From Polynucleobacter sp. MG-27-Goln-C1 (GTDB lineage: Bacteria > Pseudomonadota > Gammaproteobacteria > Burkholderiales > Burkholderiaceae): DNA of 64,000 nucleotides. Under the pieces are notes generated by a model. It searched no databases and was not told the DNA's origin. It saw only the letters and a program-made list of their open reading frames with translations. The translations under genes and the position numbers were made by a program. The stretch spans positions 124,001-188,000 of the forward strand of contig NZ_JACVPM010000002.1 of the NCBI RefSeq assembly GCF_018881905.1, written 5' to 3'. This document shows positions 39,141 through 47,843 of the stretch, piece by piece (position 1 is the stretch's first letter; the number at the start of each line of letters is the position of its first letter).

Positions 39141-39293
39141 TGTTGAGCTTTCTACTAGAGTTTTAGCTTGCATTTTTTGTTTGGAGCATCGAACTGCACG
39201 AAAATAGTTCCTAAACTCATCTTAAGGCCTTCGCAGACTGTTAAGCTTGAGGGCTGAGCAATACTGATTCCTTACAACGATTTCTACGCCAAC

Positions 39294-39608
39294 TTGAACC
39301 ACAAAAAGCTTTTTATTCAAGGCATTACAACTTCTGGCAAACCTTTTCGCCCCAGCGACTGGGCCGAACGTCTTTGCGGAGTGATGGCTACTTTTCGCCC
39401 GCCAGGCGATGCTGGCGACCCCCGCTTCACTTACTCGCCTTATGTCAGGCCAGTGGTTATTGCACAAGTGAAATGCGTTGTTATTGATACCAGACTAAGA
39501 GACCTTGATCCGAGAGCACTCGACTTTGTCATGAACTTTGCCAAAGACAACAGCCTACCAATCGAAGAAGCCTGTGAATTCGAACCGAATTCACGATCCC
39601 AGTCCTAA
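39294..39608 (+). CDS. DUF3579 protein
   Basis: 104 residues, cytoplasmic, function unknown. Resembles the DUF3579 family of beta-proteobacteria: IQGITTSGKPFRPSDWAER, CGVMATFRPPGD, YSPYVRPVVIAQVKCVV and DFVMNFAKDNSLPIEEACEF. The start is TTG at 39294; no ATG is available upstream before the stop at 39255-39257, and no strong Shine-Dalgarno is visible. Sits between the divergent argF and the converging rpsT. Confidence 0.82.
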   Translation: MNHKKLFIQGITTSGKPFRPSDWAERLCGVMATFRPPGDAGDPRFTYSPYVRPVVIAQVKCVVIDTRLRDLDPRALDFVMNFAKDNSLPIEEACEFEPNSRSQS

Positions 39609-39612
39609 AAAC

Positions 39613-39638
39613 AAAAACCCGCTCTGATAAGGAGCGGG
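39613..39638 (-). terminator. rpsT terminator
   Basis: CCCGCTC (39618-39624) pairs with GAGCGGG (39632-39638); on the minus strand a TTTTT run (39617-39613) follows. A second repeat, AGACTCT / AGAGTCT, lies between it and rpsT. Confidence 0.85.
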
Positions 39639-39683
39639 CTTAGACTCTGATTTCTCTAGAGTCTGCCTAAAACTATAAAAGTC

Positions 39684-39950
39684 TTACGCTGCCATTGCCT
39701 TGATAGCTGCAGACAAACGTGACTTCTGACGTGATGCAGTATTTTTGTGAGCAATCTTTTTATCAGCAATCTTGTCGATTGTTGACTGAGTTGCTGCGAA
39801 CACTTTAGCTGCAGCAGCCTTGTCGCCAGTTTCAATTGCTTTGCGAACTGCCTTAATGGAAGTGCGAAGCTTTGAACGCAAACTGGAGTTGTGTTCATTC
39901 TGTTTTACTGCCTGCCGTGCGCGTTTACGCGCTTGTGCGGTATTGGCCAT
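39684..39950 (-). CDS. rpsT: 30S ribosomal protein S20
   Basis: 88-residue basic helical ribosomal protein. [20 protein letters not shown] and the Lys/Ala-rich helices ([32 protein letters not shown]) are typical of S20. AAGG lies 7 bases before the ATG. A TAAAAT preceded by TG (40050-40045, minus strand) is a plausible -10, giving a leader of about 90 bases. Diverges from murJ. Confidence 0.96.
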   Translation of the reverse strand: MANTAQARKRARQAVKQNEHNSSLRSKLRTSIKAVRKAIETGDKAAAAKVFAATQSTIDKIADKKIAHKNTASRQKSRLSAAIKAMAA

Positions 39951-40103
39951 CTTTAAACCTTGCTATATAAAAATTACAAAATACGATTAACTGAAAATCT
40001 GCGTGGGTTCGCCAAATTTGTAAGCTGACTCACCAAAACCCAAGATTTTACATTAAAGGACTAAAAAAGCCCAGTCGCTTGATAAATAGGGGAAAATTAG
40101 CCC

Positions 40104-41657
40104 ATGAATCTGCTTTCTGCTGCCGCCAAGGTCAGTTCCCTCACAATGCTCTCCAGGATCACCGGACTTCTCCGGGAGACCCTGATTGCCCGTAGTTTTG
40201 GGGCTTCAGAGTGGACGGATGCCTTTAATGTGGCCTTCAGACTGCCTAATTTGCTTCGTCGACTCTTTGCCGAGGGGGCCTTTTCTCAGGCATTTGTCCC
40301 TATTTTGGGGGAAATCTCGAGCCAAGGGGACGTAAAACAGTCCCAAATCCTCGTAAATGCGGTTGCCACGCTCTTATTTTGGGCTTTACTACTCACGGTA
40401 CTCCTGGGGGTTATTGGCGCCCCTCTGCTGATTCTGGCGATTGCTACAGGCTTTGAGGGCGGTCCAGCCTACGAGGCAAGCGTAGTCATGACCCGGATCA
40501 TGTTTCCCTATATCGGCCTCATTTCCATGGTTTCCCTGTCAGCTGGGATCCTCAATACTTTTGGCCGCTTTGCCATTCCAGCCTTTACTCCGGTTTTACT
40601 AAATTTAGCCCTCATCGGGAGCGCCATCTTTTTGGCACCCCATCTGGAGCAACCAATTTACGCTCTGAGCATCGGCGTACTCTTGGGCGGCTTCTTGCAG
40701 CTCGCCATTCAGGTTCCAGCGCTATCCCGTCTCGGCTTATTACCTAAAGTAGGTCTCTTGCCTGGCGCCATCAAAGCAGCCATTAAAAATCCAGATGCAA
40801 GACGCGTCATGAAATTAATGGTCCCTGCGGTGTTTGCAGTTTCTGTTGCCCAGATCTCTCTCATCATCAATACCAATATTGCCTCTCGCTTACAAGCCGG
40901 TAGTGTGTCCTGGTTGTCTTATGCAGATCGCCTGATGGAATTTCCGACAGCCCTTTTAGGTGTGGCTCTAGGAACAGTTTTGCTGCCAAGCCTGAGTAAG
41001 GCAAATGCAAAAAATGATTTAGTACATGCTGGTGAACTTCTCATTTGGGGATTGCAACTCACCTTTTTGCTAGCCGCTCCTTGCGCAATTGCTCTCTTTA
41101 TTTTTGGTGAGCCACTGGCAGCAGTGCTGTATCACTACGGCAAGTTCAATGCCTTGGACGTCTTAATGACGCAGCGAGCATTGGCGGCCTATGGTGTTGG
41201 ACTCATTGGCCTTATCTTGGTGAAGATCTTGGCTCCCGGCTTTTACTCACGGCAAGATATCCGCACGCCCGTAAAGATTGGCTTACTGGTCTTGGTAGCA
41301 ACCCAATTAGCCAATTTAGTTTTTGTTCCTTGGTTGGGGCATGCCGGTCTAGCACTCTCCGTTGGAACTGGCGCCTGCCTGAACGCGATGCTGCTGTGGG
41401 TAGGCCTGCATCGACGCGGCGCCCTTCCTAGTGCTGCGTGGCTTAAATATCTAGGGCAGTTATTGCTAGCCTTAATTCCTTTTGCATTCCTGCTGTATTA
41501 CGCAGCCTCCGCGCATGATTGGATAGCGCTTCAATCTACCCCCTGGACTCGTGTGGGGTTAGTGGCTGCCTGGCTAGCTGCTGCTGCAGTGGTTTATTTT
41601 GCCGCTTTAGGTCTTGTCGGCATTCGCTGGCAAAAATTCCTGCGTCATGCAAAATAG
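40104..41657 (+). CDS. murJ: lipid II flippase MurJ (MviN)
   Basis: MOP-superfamily membrane protein that flips lipid II across the inner membrane for peptidoglycan synthesis. 517 residues with about 14 membrane spans. Signatures: SRITGLLRETLIARSFGAS, DAFNVAFRLPNLLRRLFAEG, FSQAFVPIL and the second-half FGEPLAAVLYHYGKF. GAAAAT ends 6 bases before the ATG; AGGGG is also near enough to act weakly as a ribosome-binding site. The SirB1-type gene follows 5 bases after the stop. Confidence 0.95.
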   Translation: MNLLSAAAKVSSLTMLSRITGLLRETLIARSFGASEWTDAFNVAFRLPNLLRRLFAEGAFSQAFVPILGEISSQGDVKQSQILVNAVATLLFWALLLTVLLGVIGAPLLILAIATGFEGGPAYEASVVMTRIMFPYIGLISMVSLSAGILNTFGRFAIPAFTPVLLNLALIGSAIFLAPHLEQPIYALSIGVLLGGFLQLAIQVPALSRLGLLPKVGLLPGAIKAAIKNPDARRVMKLMVPAVFAVSVAQISLIINTNIASRLQAGSVSWLSYADRLMEFPTALLGVALGTVLLPSLSKANAKNDLVHAGELLIWGLQLTFLLAAPCAIALFIFGEPLAAVLYHYGKFNALDVLMTQRALAAYGVGLIGLILVKILAPGFYSRQDIRTPVKIGLLVLVATQLANLVFVPWLGHAGLALSVGTGACLNAMLLWVGLHRRGALPSAAWLKYLGQLLLALIPFAFLLYYAASAHDWIALQSTPWTRVGLVAAWLAAAAVVYFAALGLVGIRWQKFLRHAK

Positions 41658-41662
41658 CTTTT

Positions 41663-42505
41663 ATGCCAACACAACAACTCGACTATTTCACATCCCTCGT
41701 TGCTGAAGACGAGCACTTCCCCCTAACCGAGGCGACGGTAGCAGTTGCACAGCATGCCTACCCTGACCTCGATGTTCAAGGAGTGCTAGATCAGATCGAT
41801 CAGTGGGGCAACAAACTGAAGCAACGCATTACTCCAGATACGCCACCCATTCAGCGCCTGCAATTACTCAAACATTTCTTTTATAACGAATTGGGATTTG
41901 GCCCCAACCCGAATGACTTCTACGCACCTGAGAATTCTTATCTGCATCAGATCATTGAGAATCGCCGTGGTATTCCGATTTCGCTAGCCATCCTGATGAT
42001 GGAATTGGGTCAACAAATTGGTTTGAATATTCGTGGAGTGTCTTTCCCGAATCACTTCATGATGCGCATCTCCTTGCAGCAAGGTGAAATCATCATGGAT
42101 CCCTTGAATGGTGAATCCCTTTCAAAAAATCAATTGCAAGAGATGCTCGACCCCTACCTTGATGCCAAAGGCTATCGCGGTGAGCTCAGTCTGCCACTTA
42201 ATATCTTCTTGAGAGCCTCCAGCCCTCGAGAAATCCTCTCGCGCTTTATGAGAAATCTCAAAATGATTTACTCGGAAGATGAGCGCTGGGAGCGGCTACT
42301 GGGCATTCAAGAGCGCCTAGTCATTTTGTTGCCAGATTCAGCTGAGGAGGTTCGTGATCGCGGCTTGATCTTTGCGCAACTAGAGTACGTTCGTCCTGCG
42401 ATAGCGGATCTGCATCACTACTTAAGCGAAATGCCTGGCGCAGAAGACGTGGCGGATATTCGTGAGCATATCGCTACGCTAGAGAGTCAAACCAAGCTGC
42501 ATTAA
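41663..42505 (+). CDS. SirB1-family transglutaminase-like/TPR protein
   Basis: 280 residues. A transglutaminase-like core (SirB1 family) is seen in FFYNELGFGPNPNDFYAPENS, NRRGIPISLAILMMELGQQIG and FPNHFMMRI, followed by a helical TPR-like C-terminal third (RDRGLIFAQLEYVRPAIADLHHYL). The catalytic Cys-His-Asp triad of true transglutaminases is not evident. Function unknown; the family is often near prmC or murJ-type genes. The ORF begins at 41519 inside murJ; the ATG at 41663 gives the family start. Cotranscribed with murJ. Confidence 0.85.
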   Translation: MPTQQLDYFTSLVAEDEHFPLTEATVAVAQHAYPDLDVQGVLDQIDQWGNKLKQRITPDTPPIQRLQLLKHFFYNELGFGPNPNDFYAPENSYLHQIIENRRGIPISLAILMMELGQQIGLNIRGVSFPNHFMMRISLQQGEIIMDPLNGESLSKNQLQEMLDPYLDAKGYRGELSLPLNIFLRASSPREILSRFMRNLKMIYSEDERWERLLGIQERLVILLPDSAEEVRDRGLIFAQLEYVRPAIADLHHYLSEMPGAEDVADIREHIATLESQTKLH

Positions 42506-42524
42506 GCAGCCGTATTGAGCGATC

Positions 42525-43184
42525 CTATTTCTGTTTACGTTGAAATATTTTGTATAGTGCGGCCAGCACGATTGGAATAGCTGCCGCACCAATACCAATC
42601 AATACGATCACATTCAGATTTTGACGAATGATGGGGATATTGCCAAAGAAGTAACCGGCAACGACCAAACCAAAAACCCACAAGAGTGCGCCAGTCACAT
42701 TGAATAACTGGAAGCGAGAAAAATTCATTGCTGAAACACCAGCAACAAAAGGTGCAAAGGTACGAATGATCGGTAGAAAGCGGGCCACGATAATCGTCTT
42801 ACCGCCATGCTTCTCATAAAAAGAATGTGTCTTACGCAAAGCCGCCTGATCAATCCAGCGAGACTGACTACTAAAAATTCTTTCGCCAATCCAGCGGCCA
42901 ATAAAGTAGTTCACAGTATTGCCAGCAATCGCCGCGATTAACAATCCAATGCAAAGAGTCCAGAGATTGAAATGCTCAGTAGCGCAATAAGCTCCGGCAA
43001 TAAACAATAATGAATCGCCAGGCAAGAATGGGGCAACTACTAAACCAGTCTCAGCAAAGACAATGGCAAAGAGCAGGCCATAAGCCCAATAACCGTATTG
43101 CTGAATCACCACGTCTAAATGACGATCAATGTGCAAAAGCAAATCACCTAACTGCAATAAGGTATCGATCAAATCGTGCTCCAA
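42525..43184 (-). CDS. DedA-family membrane protein
   Basis: 219-residue inner-membrane protein of the DedA/VTT family; members of this superfamily act as lipid carriers or scramblases. Seen: FAETGLVVAPFLPGDSLLFIAG, NTVNYFIGRWIGE, FYEKHGGKTIIVARFLPIIR and TFAPFVAGVSAMNFSRF. These cover the two reentrant-helix motifs of the family. About five or six hydrophobic segments. The start is TTG at 43184; a TTG four codons later (43172) has GGAG 7-8 bases upstream and may be the true start. Diverges from miaA. Confidence 0.88.
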   Translation of the reverse strand: MEHDLIDTLLQLGDLLLHIDRHLDVVIQQYGYWAYGLLFAIVFAETGLVVAPFLPGDSLLFIAGAYCATEHFNLWTLCIGLLIAAIAGNTVNYFIGRWIGERIFSSQSRWIDQAALRKTHSFYEKHGGKTIIVARFLPIIRTFAPFVAGVSAMNFSRFQLFNVTGALLWVFGLVVAGYFFGNIPIIRQNLNVIVLIGIGAAAIPIVLAALYKIFQRKQK

Positions 43185-43240
43185 GTATTAGTTGCAAGGA
43201 TATTAACAGGCTAGCAATACCGATTGCGGCATTTCATTCC

Positions 43241-43246
43241 TATAAT
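43241..43246 (+). promoter_or_regulatory. -10 of a leaderless miaA transcript
   Basis: Consensus TATAAT ends 5 bases before the miaA ATG at 43252, with no Shine-Dalgarno in between. Confidence 0.6.
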
Positions 43247-43251
43247 GCAGT

Positions 43252-44256
43252 ATGCAAACTGAACTTCACATTCAGCCTACGCATCCATCTGTTCAGCCAC
43301 CCATACTGTGTATTGTTGGCCCCACAGGCGCAGGCAAAACCTATCTCGCAATGGCATTGGCAGAGCATGCTAAATCTATTGGTCAGACCGTAGAATTAAT
43401 CAGTATGGACTCCGCCTTGGTATATCGCGGATTAGACATTGGTAGCGCCAAACCAACAAAAACAGAACAAGCATCAGTTCAACACCACTTAATTGATATT
43501 TTGGATCCCACTGAATCCTACTCAGCAGCGCGCTTCGCAAACGATGCCAAGCGTCTGTGTGAGGAAATTCGAGGGCGCGGAAATATTCCTGTAGTAGTAG
43601 GCGGCACGATGCTGTATTGGCGCGCATGGGCCTATGGCCTATCCTCTCTCCCACCAGCAGATCCAGAGATCCGCGCCCGCCTCGATGAGCAAGGCAAAGC
43701 GATTGGCTGGCCTGCGATGCATTCTGAACTAACGAAGGTAGACCCAGTTACCGCCGCACGCTTACAACCCAATGACTCTCAACGCGTGCAACGTGCTTTA
43801 GAGGTTTATGAAATTACCGGCAGACCTATGTCAGAGCTGTTGGCAGATTCGCCAAGCGAAGATGGCCGAGAAGGTTCATCCATTCCGGAGTGGATTGACC
43901 TGATCTCACTAGAGCCAAGTGATCGCTCTCGCCTACATCAGAACTTAGAAAAAAGATTTGATGAAATGCTCACCGGGGGATTATTAGAGGAAGTTGAATT
44001 ACTCAGAAAGAATCCAGATCTGCATGGCGATCTGCCTGCTATTCGTTCTGTTGGGTATAGACAGGTCTGGGAATATTTATCTGGTGAAGTAGATCAAGCT
44101 GAAATGCGCTACAAAGCACTGGCCGCGACTAGGCAGCTTGGTAAACGACAGTTAACTTGGTTGCGCGCAATTGCCGGAAGAAAAACATTTGACCCCTTCA
44201 ACCCAGAAGAGTTGAATGCGGCCCTGGAGTACTGCAAGCAAAGCCTAAATCAATAG
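43252..44256 (+). CDS. miaA: tRNA dimethylallyltransferase
   Basis: Adds dimethylallyl to A37 of tRNAs that read U-starting codons. 334 residues. P-loop IVGPTGAGKTYLA (21-33), DSALVYRGLDIGSAKPT (substrate aspartate), HHLIDILDPTESYSAARF, VVVGGTMLYWRAW and ATRQLGKRQLTWLR near the end. The first residues (1-17) are a variable extension. A consensus TATAAT lies 5 bases before the ATG. Converges with purM, 14 bases apart. Confidence 0.95.
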   Translation: MQTELHIQPTHPSVQPPILCIVGPTGAGKTYLAMALAEHAKSIGQTVELISMDSALVYRGLDIGSAKPTKTEQASVQHHLIDILDPTESYSAARFANDAKRLCEEIRGRGNIPVVVGGTMLYWRAWAYGLSSLPPADPEIRARLDEQGKAIGWPAMHSELTKVDPVTAARLQPNDSQRVQRALEVYEITGRPMSELLADSPSEDGREGSSIPEWIDLISLEPSDRSRLHQNLEKRFDEMLTGGLLEEVELLRKNPDLHGDLPAIRSVGYRQVWEYLSGEVDQAEMRYKALAATRQLGKRQLTWLRAIAGRKTFDPFNPEELNAALEYCKQSLNQ

Positions 44257-44270
44257 GCTTTTACCGAGTA

Positions 44271-45323
44271 TTAAATAACGATTGTTTGTGGTGCACCAGT
44301 AGGACGCTCTACAACCTCGCCTACTGTCCAAGCATGTAAACCTTCTGCCTTGAGTGATTGGATTGCAAGATCCGCTTGATCAGCAGACACAATCACCACC
44401 ATGCCAATACCGCAGTTAAATACGCGCACCATTTCTGCATCTGCTACGCCACCCTTCATTTGCAACCAACGGAAGAGCTCTGGCATTTGCCAGCTATCGC
44501 GATGCAATACAGCTTGCGTATTTTCTGGGAGTACGCGTGGCACGTTGTCCACTAAGCCGCCACCAGTAATATGCGCCATGCCCTTCACATTGATCTCTCC
44601 GATCAACTTGAGCAACTGCTTCACATAAATTTGCGTAGGAGCCATCACTACATCACCCAAAGAGCGGCCACCCAAATCATCGCTTGGCTTAGCGCCTGCA
44701 CGCTCAATAATTTTACGAACCAATGAATAGCCATTGGAATGTGCGCCGCTCGAAGCAATTGCCAAAACGATATCGCCAGGAGCAATCGTTGCGCCAGTAA
44801 TAATTTTGGATTTTTCAACTGCGCCAACAGCAAAGCCAGCTAAGTCATATTCACCTGGAGGGTACATGCCAGGCATCTCGGCTGTTTCGCCACCAATCAA
44901 TGCGCAACCAGACAACTCACAACCCTTAGCAATTCCGCCAACTACAGTAGCGGCAGTATCTACAGTGAGCTTGCCGCAGGCAAAGTAATCCAAGAAAAAG
45001 AGGGGTTCAGCACCCTGAACCAAAATATCGTTCACACTCATCGCCACCAAATCCTGGCCGATCGTATCGTGACGATTCCATTCAAAGGCTAATCTGAGTT
45101 TTGTACCAACGCCGTCAGTCCCAGATACCAGTACTGGCTCTTTATAGCTTTTTGGTACCTCAAACAGGGCGCCAAAGCCACCAATCCCAGCCAACACGCC
45201 CTCACGCATGGTTTTCTTGGCCAAAGGCTTGATGCGATCCACCAAATCATCCCCAGCGTCGATATCGACACCAGCGTCACGGTAGGAAAGGCCTTTTGAG
45301 GAAGAATTGGTAGATGAGTTCAT
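44271..45323 (-). CDS. purM: phosphoribosylformylglycinamidine cyclo-ligase
   Basis: AIR synthetase, fifth step of purine synthesis. 350 residues. Signatures: [20 protein letters not shown] (start, in parts), [75 protein letters not shown] and [11 protein letters not shown]. Divergent from the AI-2E gene; the pairing with hda is common in Burkholderiales. Confidence 0.96.
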   Translation of the reverse strand: MNSSTNSSSKGLSYRDAGVDIDAGDDLVDRIKPLAKKTMREGVLAGIGGFGALFEVPKSYKEPVLVSGTDGVGTKLRLAFEWNRHDTIGQDLVAMSVNDILVQGAEPLFFLDYFACGKLTVDTAATVVGGIAKGCELSGCALIGGETAEMPGMYPPGEYDLAGFAVGAVEKSKIITGATIAPGDIVLAIASSGAHSNGYSLVRKIIERAGAKPSDDLGGRSLGDVVMAPTQIYVKQLLKLIGEINVKGMAHITGGGLVDNVPRVLPENTQAVLHRDSWQMPELFRWLQMKGGVADAEMVRVFNCGIGMVVIVSADQADLAIQSLKAEGLHAWTVGEVVERPTGAPQTIVI

Positions 45324-45365
45324 GGCAGAGATAGAAGATTAGTAAAAAACACTACTTGGTCGGTA

Positions 45366-45386
45366 GAATCACTGAATTCTAGAGGA
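45366..45386 (+). promoter_or_regulatory. promoter and Shine-Dalgarno of the AI-2E-hda operon
   Basis: TAGAAT (45366-45371) is a plausible -10 and AGAGGA (45381-45386) a Shine-Dalgarno 10 bases before the ATG at 45397. This is a conventional leader, unlike many neighbours. Confidence 0.45.
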
Positions 45387-45396
45387 TTCGAGCGCG

Positions 45397-46386
45397 ATGG
45401 CTGAAATTTTTATCCCTTTTCTGACTGCATTTATTCTGGCTTACGCCCTACGCCCAGTTTGCCTATGGCTTGAGAGGCATCGCCTACCCCGCGCAGCCGC
45501 CGCTGGGATTGCCATGGTTATTGGCCTAGGGGTGTGTTTTTTGATCTTGAGCCTGTTTATTAACCTCCTCAAAACTGAAATTCCCCTCATAAAGGCTCAG
45601 TTTCCAATTTGGATTCAAAACACCCAAGCCTGGCTTGAGCCCAAATTGAATGATTTTCATATTAATGTGGATTGGGGCACCCTCAAGTCGACCGCTACCC
45701 AAAAAATTACTACACACCTCAATGACAACTCCGACGCGCTGATGACTTCCACGCTGGAAACAGTATTCATGTCAGGCAGCTCAGTTGTTACAGGATTCGT
45801 TAATGCAGTGCTGACGCTATTTGTCATGTTTTATCTATTAATCGACTGGGACCATTTTTTCAAACTAGTCAAATCGATCGTTCCAGCTCGTGCGCAAGAA
45901 ACTGTTCATCACCTCGCAATGCATGCTGATGGTTTGCTCTCCCAATACCTCAGGGGCATGCTCATCGTCATATCGATCATGTCCGTTTTCTACAGTGTTG
46001 GATTGAGCATCATTGGAGTTAAAGGAGCTGTAGCCTTAGGAGTCTTTACTGCCATCATGATTGTGATTCCTTATATCGGCATCACCATAGGCTTCACACT
46101 AGCAGTTCTGGCAGCCCTTTTGCAGTTTGGTCCTGGCGGTGCAATTATTGGTGTCTTGGTGCTATATGGACTAGGTCAATTCATTGAAGGCTTCTTCCTC
46201 ACGCCACGCCTTGTCGGCGAGAGGATTGGCTTACATCCCGTCGCCGTTCTCTTTGCCTTGTTGTTTTTTGGAAAATTATTTGGCTTCTTTGGCGTACTAC
46301 TGGCATTGCCAATCAGCGCAGTGAGCTTAGTGCTTCTGCAATATGGCTGGTCGCGATATACCCAAAGCCCCTGGTATCAAAAGTAA
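45397..46386 (+). CDS. AI-2E-family (PerM-like) transporter
   Basis: 329-residue inner-membrane protein of the AI-2E/PerM superfamily; substrate unknown. Spans at about 1-20, 27-55, 130-155, 185-215, 220-250, 255-285 and 290-320, with the family's PYIGITIGFTLAVLAALLQFGPGG and GLHPVAVLFALLFFGKLFGFFG. The N-terminus is short: family members usually have another hydrophobic stretch before the AxxLAYxL segment seen here at the start. The frame upstream closes at 45373-45375 with no ATG, GTG or TTG, so the short form is encoded as read. First gene of an operon with hda. Confidence 0.85.
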   Translation: MAEIFIPFLTAFILAYALRPVCLWLERHRLPRAAAAGIAMVIGLGVCFLILSLFINLLKTEIPLIKAQFPIWIQNTQAWLEPKLNDFHINVDWGTLKSTATQKITTHLNDNSDALMTSTLETVFMSGSSVVTGFVNAVLTLFVMFYLLIDWDHFFKLVKSIVPARAQETVHHLAMHADGLLSQYLRGMLIVISIMSVFYSVGLSIIGVKGAVALGVFTAIMIVIPYIGITIGFTLAVLAALLQFGPGGAIIGVLVLYGLGQFIEGFFLTPRLVGERIGLHPVAVLFALLFFGKLFGFFGVLLALPISAVSLVLLQYGWSRYTQSPWYQK

Positions 46387-46398
46387 ATTTTTGTAGCA

Positions 46399-47157
46399 AT
46401 GCATAGTTCCTCACTACCAAAACAGTTTGCGCTCGATATTGGCCATACCCCCAAACCTAGCTTAAGTAATTTTTTAGCCGGCGAGAATATGGCGCTGCAC
46501 TCCACCTTGCTGGCTTTAACTAAGTCTTGGGAAATGAATGTCCCAAGAGATGCTAGCGAGAATCCTCTAAATCAACGCTGGATCTATTGGTGGGGGCCAG
46601 AAGGCTCTGGTCGCACCCACTTGCTTAGCGCTATTGGTGACGCCGCCCAGCAATTGGGCTTGGAATATTTCCCACTCACCCCCAGTGAGCCAGTTTCCTG
46701 GGTGCGCTTGGAAGACAAGCTCCCCACTCTCTGTGCAAGCGATAAACCCTCTGTAATCACTGTGGATGACGTAGATCGACTGGATGAGCGCTTGGTGGCG
46801 TCCTTATTTCGCATTCTGAACGCGATTCAGGGCAGCAAAGCTGTGCATATTTTTATATCAGGCAACGCAGCCCCAGGCGCTTTAAGGCTCAGAGAGGACC
46901 TTCGTACCCGTTTGGGGTGGGGTTTGATCTTTCAAACTCACCTTTTGGGCGATGATGAGAAAATAGAAGCCTTACAACAAGCAGCGCAAGCGCGCGGCTT
47001 GGTTTTATCGCCAGATGTATTGCCTTGGCTGTTAAATCGCTTTTACCGCGATATGCCCAATCTCATGGCCTTGATTGATGCTTTGGATGCTTATTCACTG
47101 GAAACAAAACGTGCTGTTACCTTGCCTCTGGTTAGAGAGCTCCTACAGCCCAAATAA
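46399..47157 (+). CDS. hda: DnaA regulatory inactivator Hda
   Basis: DnaA-related AAA+ protein that, with the sliding clamp, promotes hydrolysis of DnaA-ATP. 252 residues. An N-terminal clamp-binding-like segment (LPKQFALDI), SLSNFLAGEN, Walker A WGPEGSGRTHLL, Walker B VITVDDVDRLD and a C-terminal lid region (LNRFYRDMPNLMALIDALD). It lacks the DNA-binding domain IV of DnaA, so it is Hda and not DnaA. Lies 12 bases after the AI-2E gene; no clear Shine-Dalgarno. Confidence 0.9.
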   Translation: MHSSSLPKQFALDIGHTPKPSLSNFLAGENMALHSTLLALTKSWEMNVPRDASENPLNQRWIYWWGPEGSGRTHLLSAIGDAAQQLGLEYFPLTPSEPVSWVRLEDKLPTLCASDKPSVITVDDVDRLDERLVASLFRILNAIQGSKAVHIFISGNAAPGALRLREDLRTRLGWGLIFQTHLLGDDEKIEALQQAAQARGLVLSPDVLPWLLNRFYRDMPNLMALIDALDAYSLETKRAVTLPLVRELLQPK

Positions 47158-47162
47158 TATTA

Positions 47163-47843
47163 ATGACTCAATTAGCACTGTTCGACTTAGATCACACATT
47201 ACTCCCCTGCGATAGCGATTACGAATGGGGTCAGTTCTTAGCACGCATTGGCGTAGTGGATAGCAAATACTATGCACAGCAAAATGAACGCTTCTATCAA
47301 GATTACAAAGATGGCAAGCTCAATATTCAGGAGTTCTTGCGTTTTGCTTTGAAACCACTCTCGGAACATTCTCGCGCACAGCTCAAAGAATGGCATGACG
47401 CCTTTATGCAAGAAGTAATCACTGGTCAGCTACGTCAACAAGCGTTTGATTTAGTAAAACGCCACCAAGATGCTGGCGATCTTTGCTGTGTAGTGACTGC
47501 AACCAACAGCTTTGTTACTCGCCCAATCGTAGAAAGTTTTGGCATCAAACATCTCGTAGCGACTGAACCCGCCACCGCGGGAGACAACCCGCTCGCCGAT
47601 TTCACTGGCGAAGTTAAAGGCATCCCGAGTTTTCGGGAAGGCAAGATTCAACGGGTGCATGATTGGCTTGCTACACAAAATCTCGCATTAGACCAATTGC
47701 CACAAAGTTATTTTTATTCAGACTCTATGAATGATTTACCTCTCCTGGAAAAAGTCAGCAACCCGGTTGCTACTAATCCAGATGTTCGCCTACGTGATGA
47801 AGCCTTAAAACGTCACTGGCCCATACTTGAACTGTTTGCATGA
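47163..47843 (+). CDS. HAD-IB family phosphatase (SerB-like)
   Basis: 226-residue haloacid-dehalogenase-type hydrolase. The nucleophile motif is ALFDLDHTLLP (5-15), motif II is in CCVVTATNSFVTRP, and motif III is YFYSDSMNDLPLLEKV. The helical cap follows the first strand, as in subfamily IB. A gene of this type between hda and pcnB is usual in Burkholderiales. Phosphoserine phosphatase activity is possible but not shown. The stop overlaps pcnB by 4 bases. Confidence 0.85.
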   Translation: MTQLALFDLDHTLLPCDSDYEWGQFLARIGVVDSKYYAQQNERFYQDYKDGKLNIQEFLRFALKPLSEHSRAQLKEWHDAFMQEVITGQLRQQAFDLVKRHQDAGDLCCVVTATNSFVTRPIVESFGIKHLVATEPATAGDNPLADFTGEVKGIPSFREGKIQRVHDWLATQNLALDQLPQSYFYSDSMNDLPLLEKVSNPVATNPDVRLRDEALKRHWPILELFA

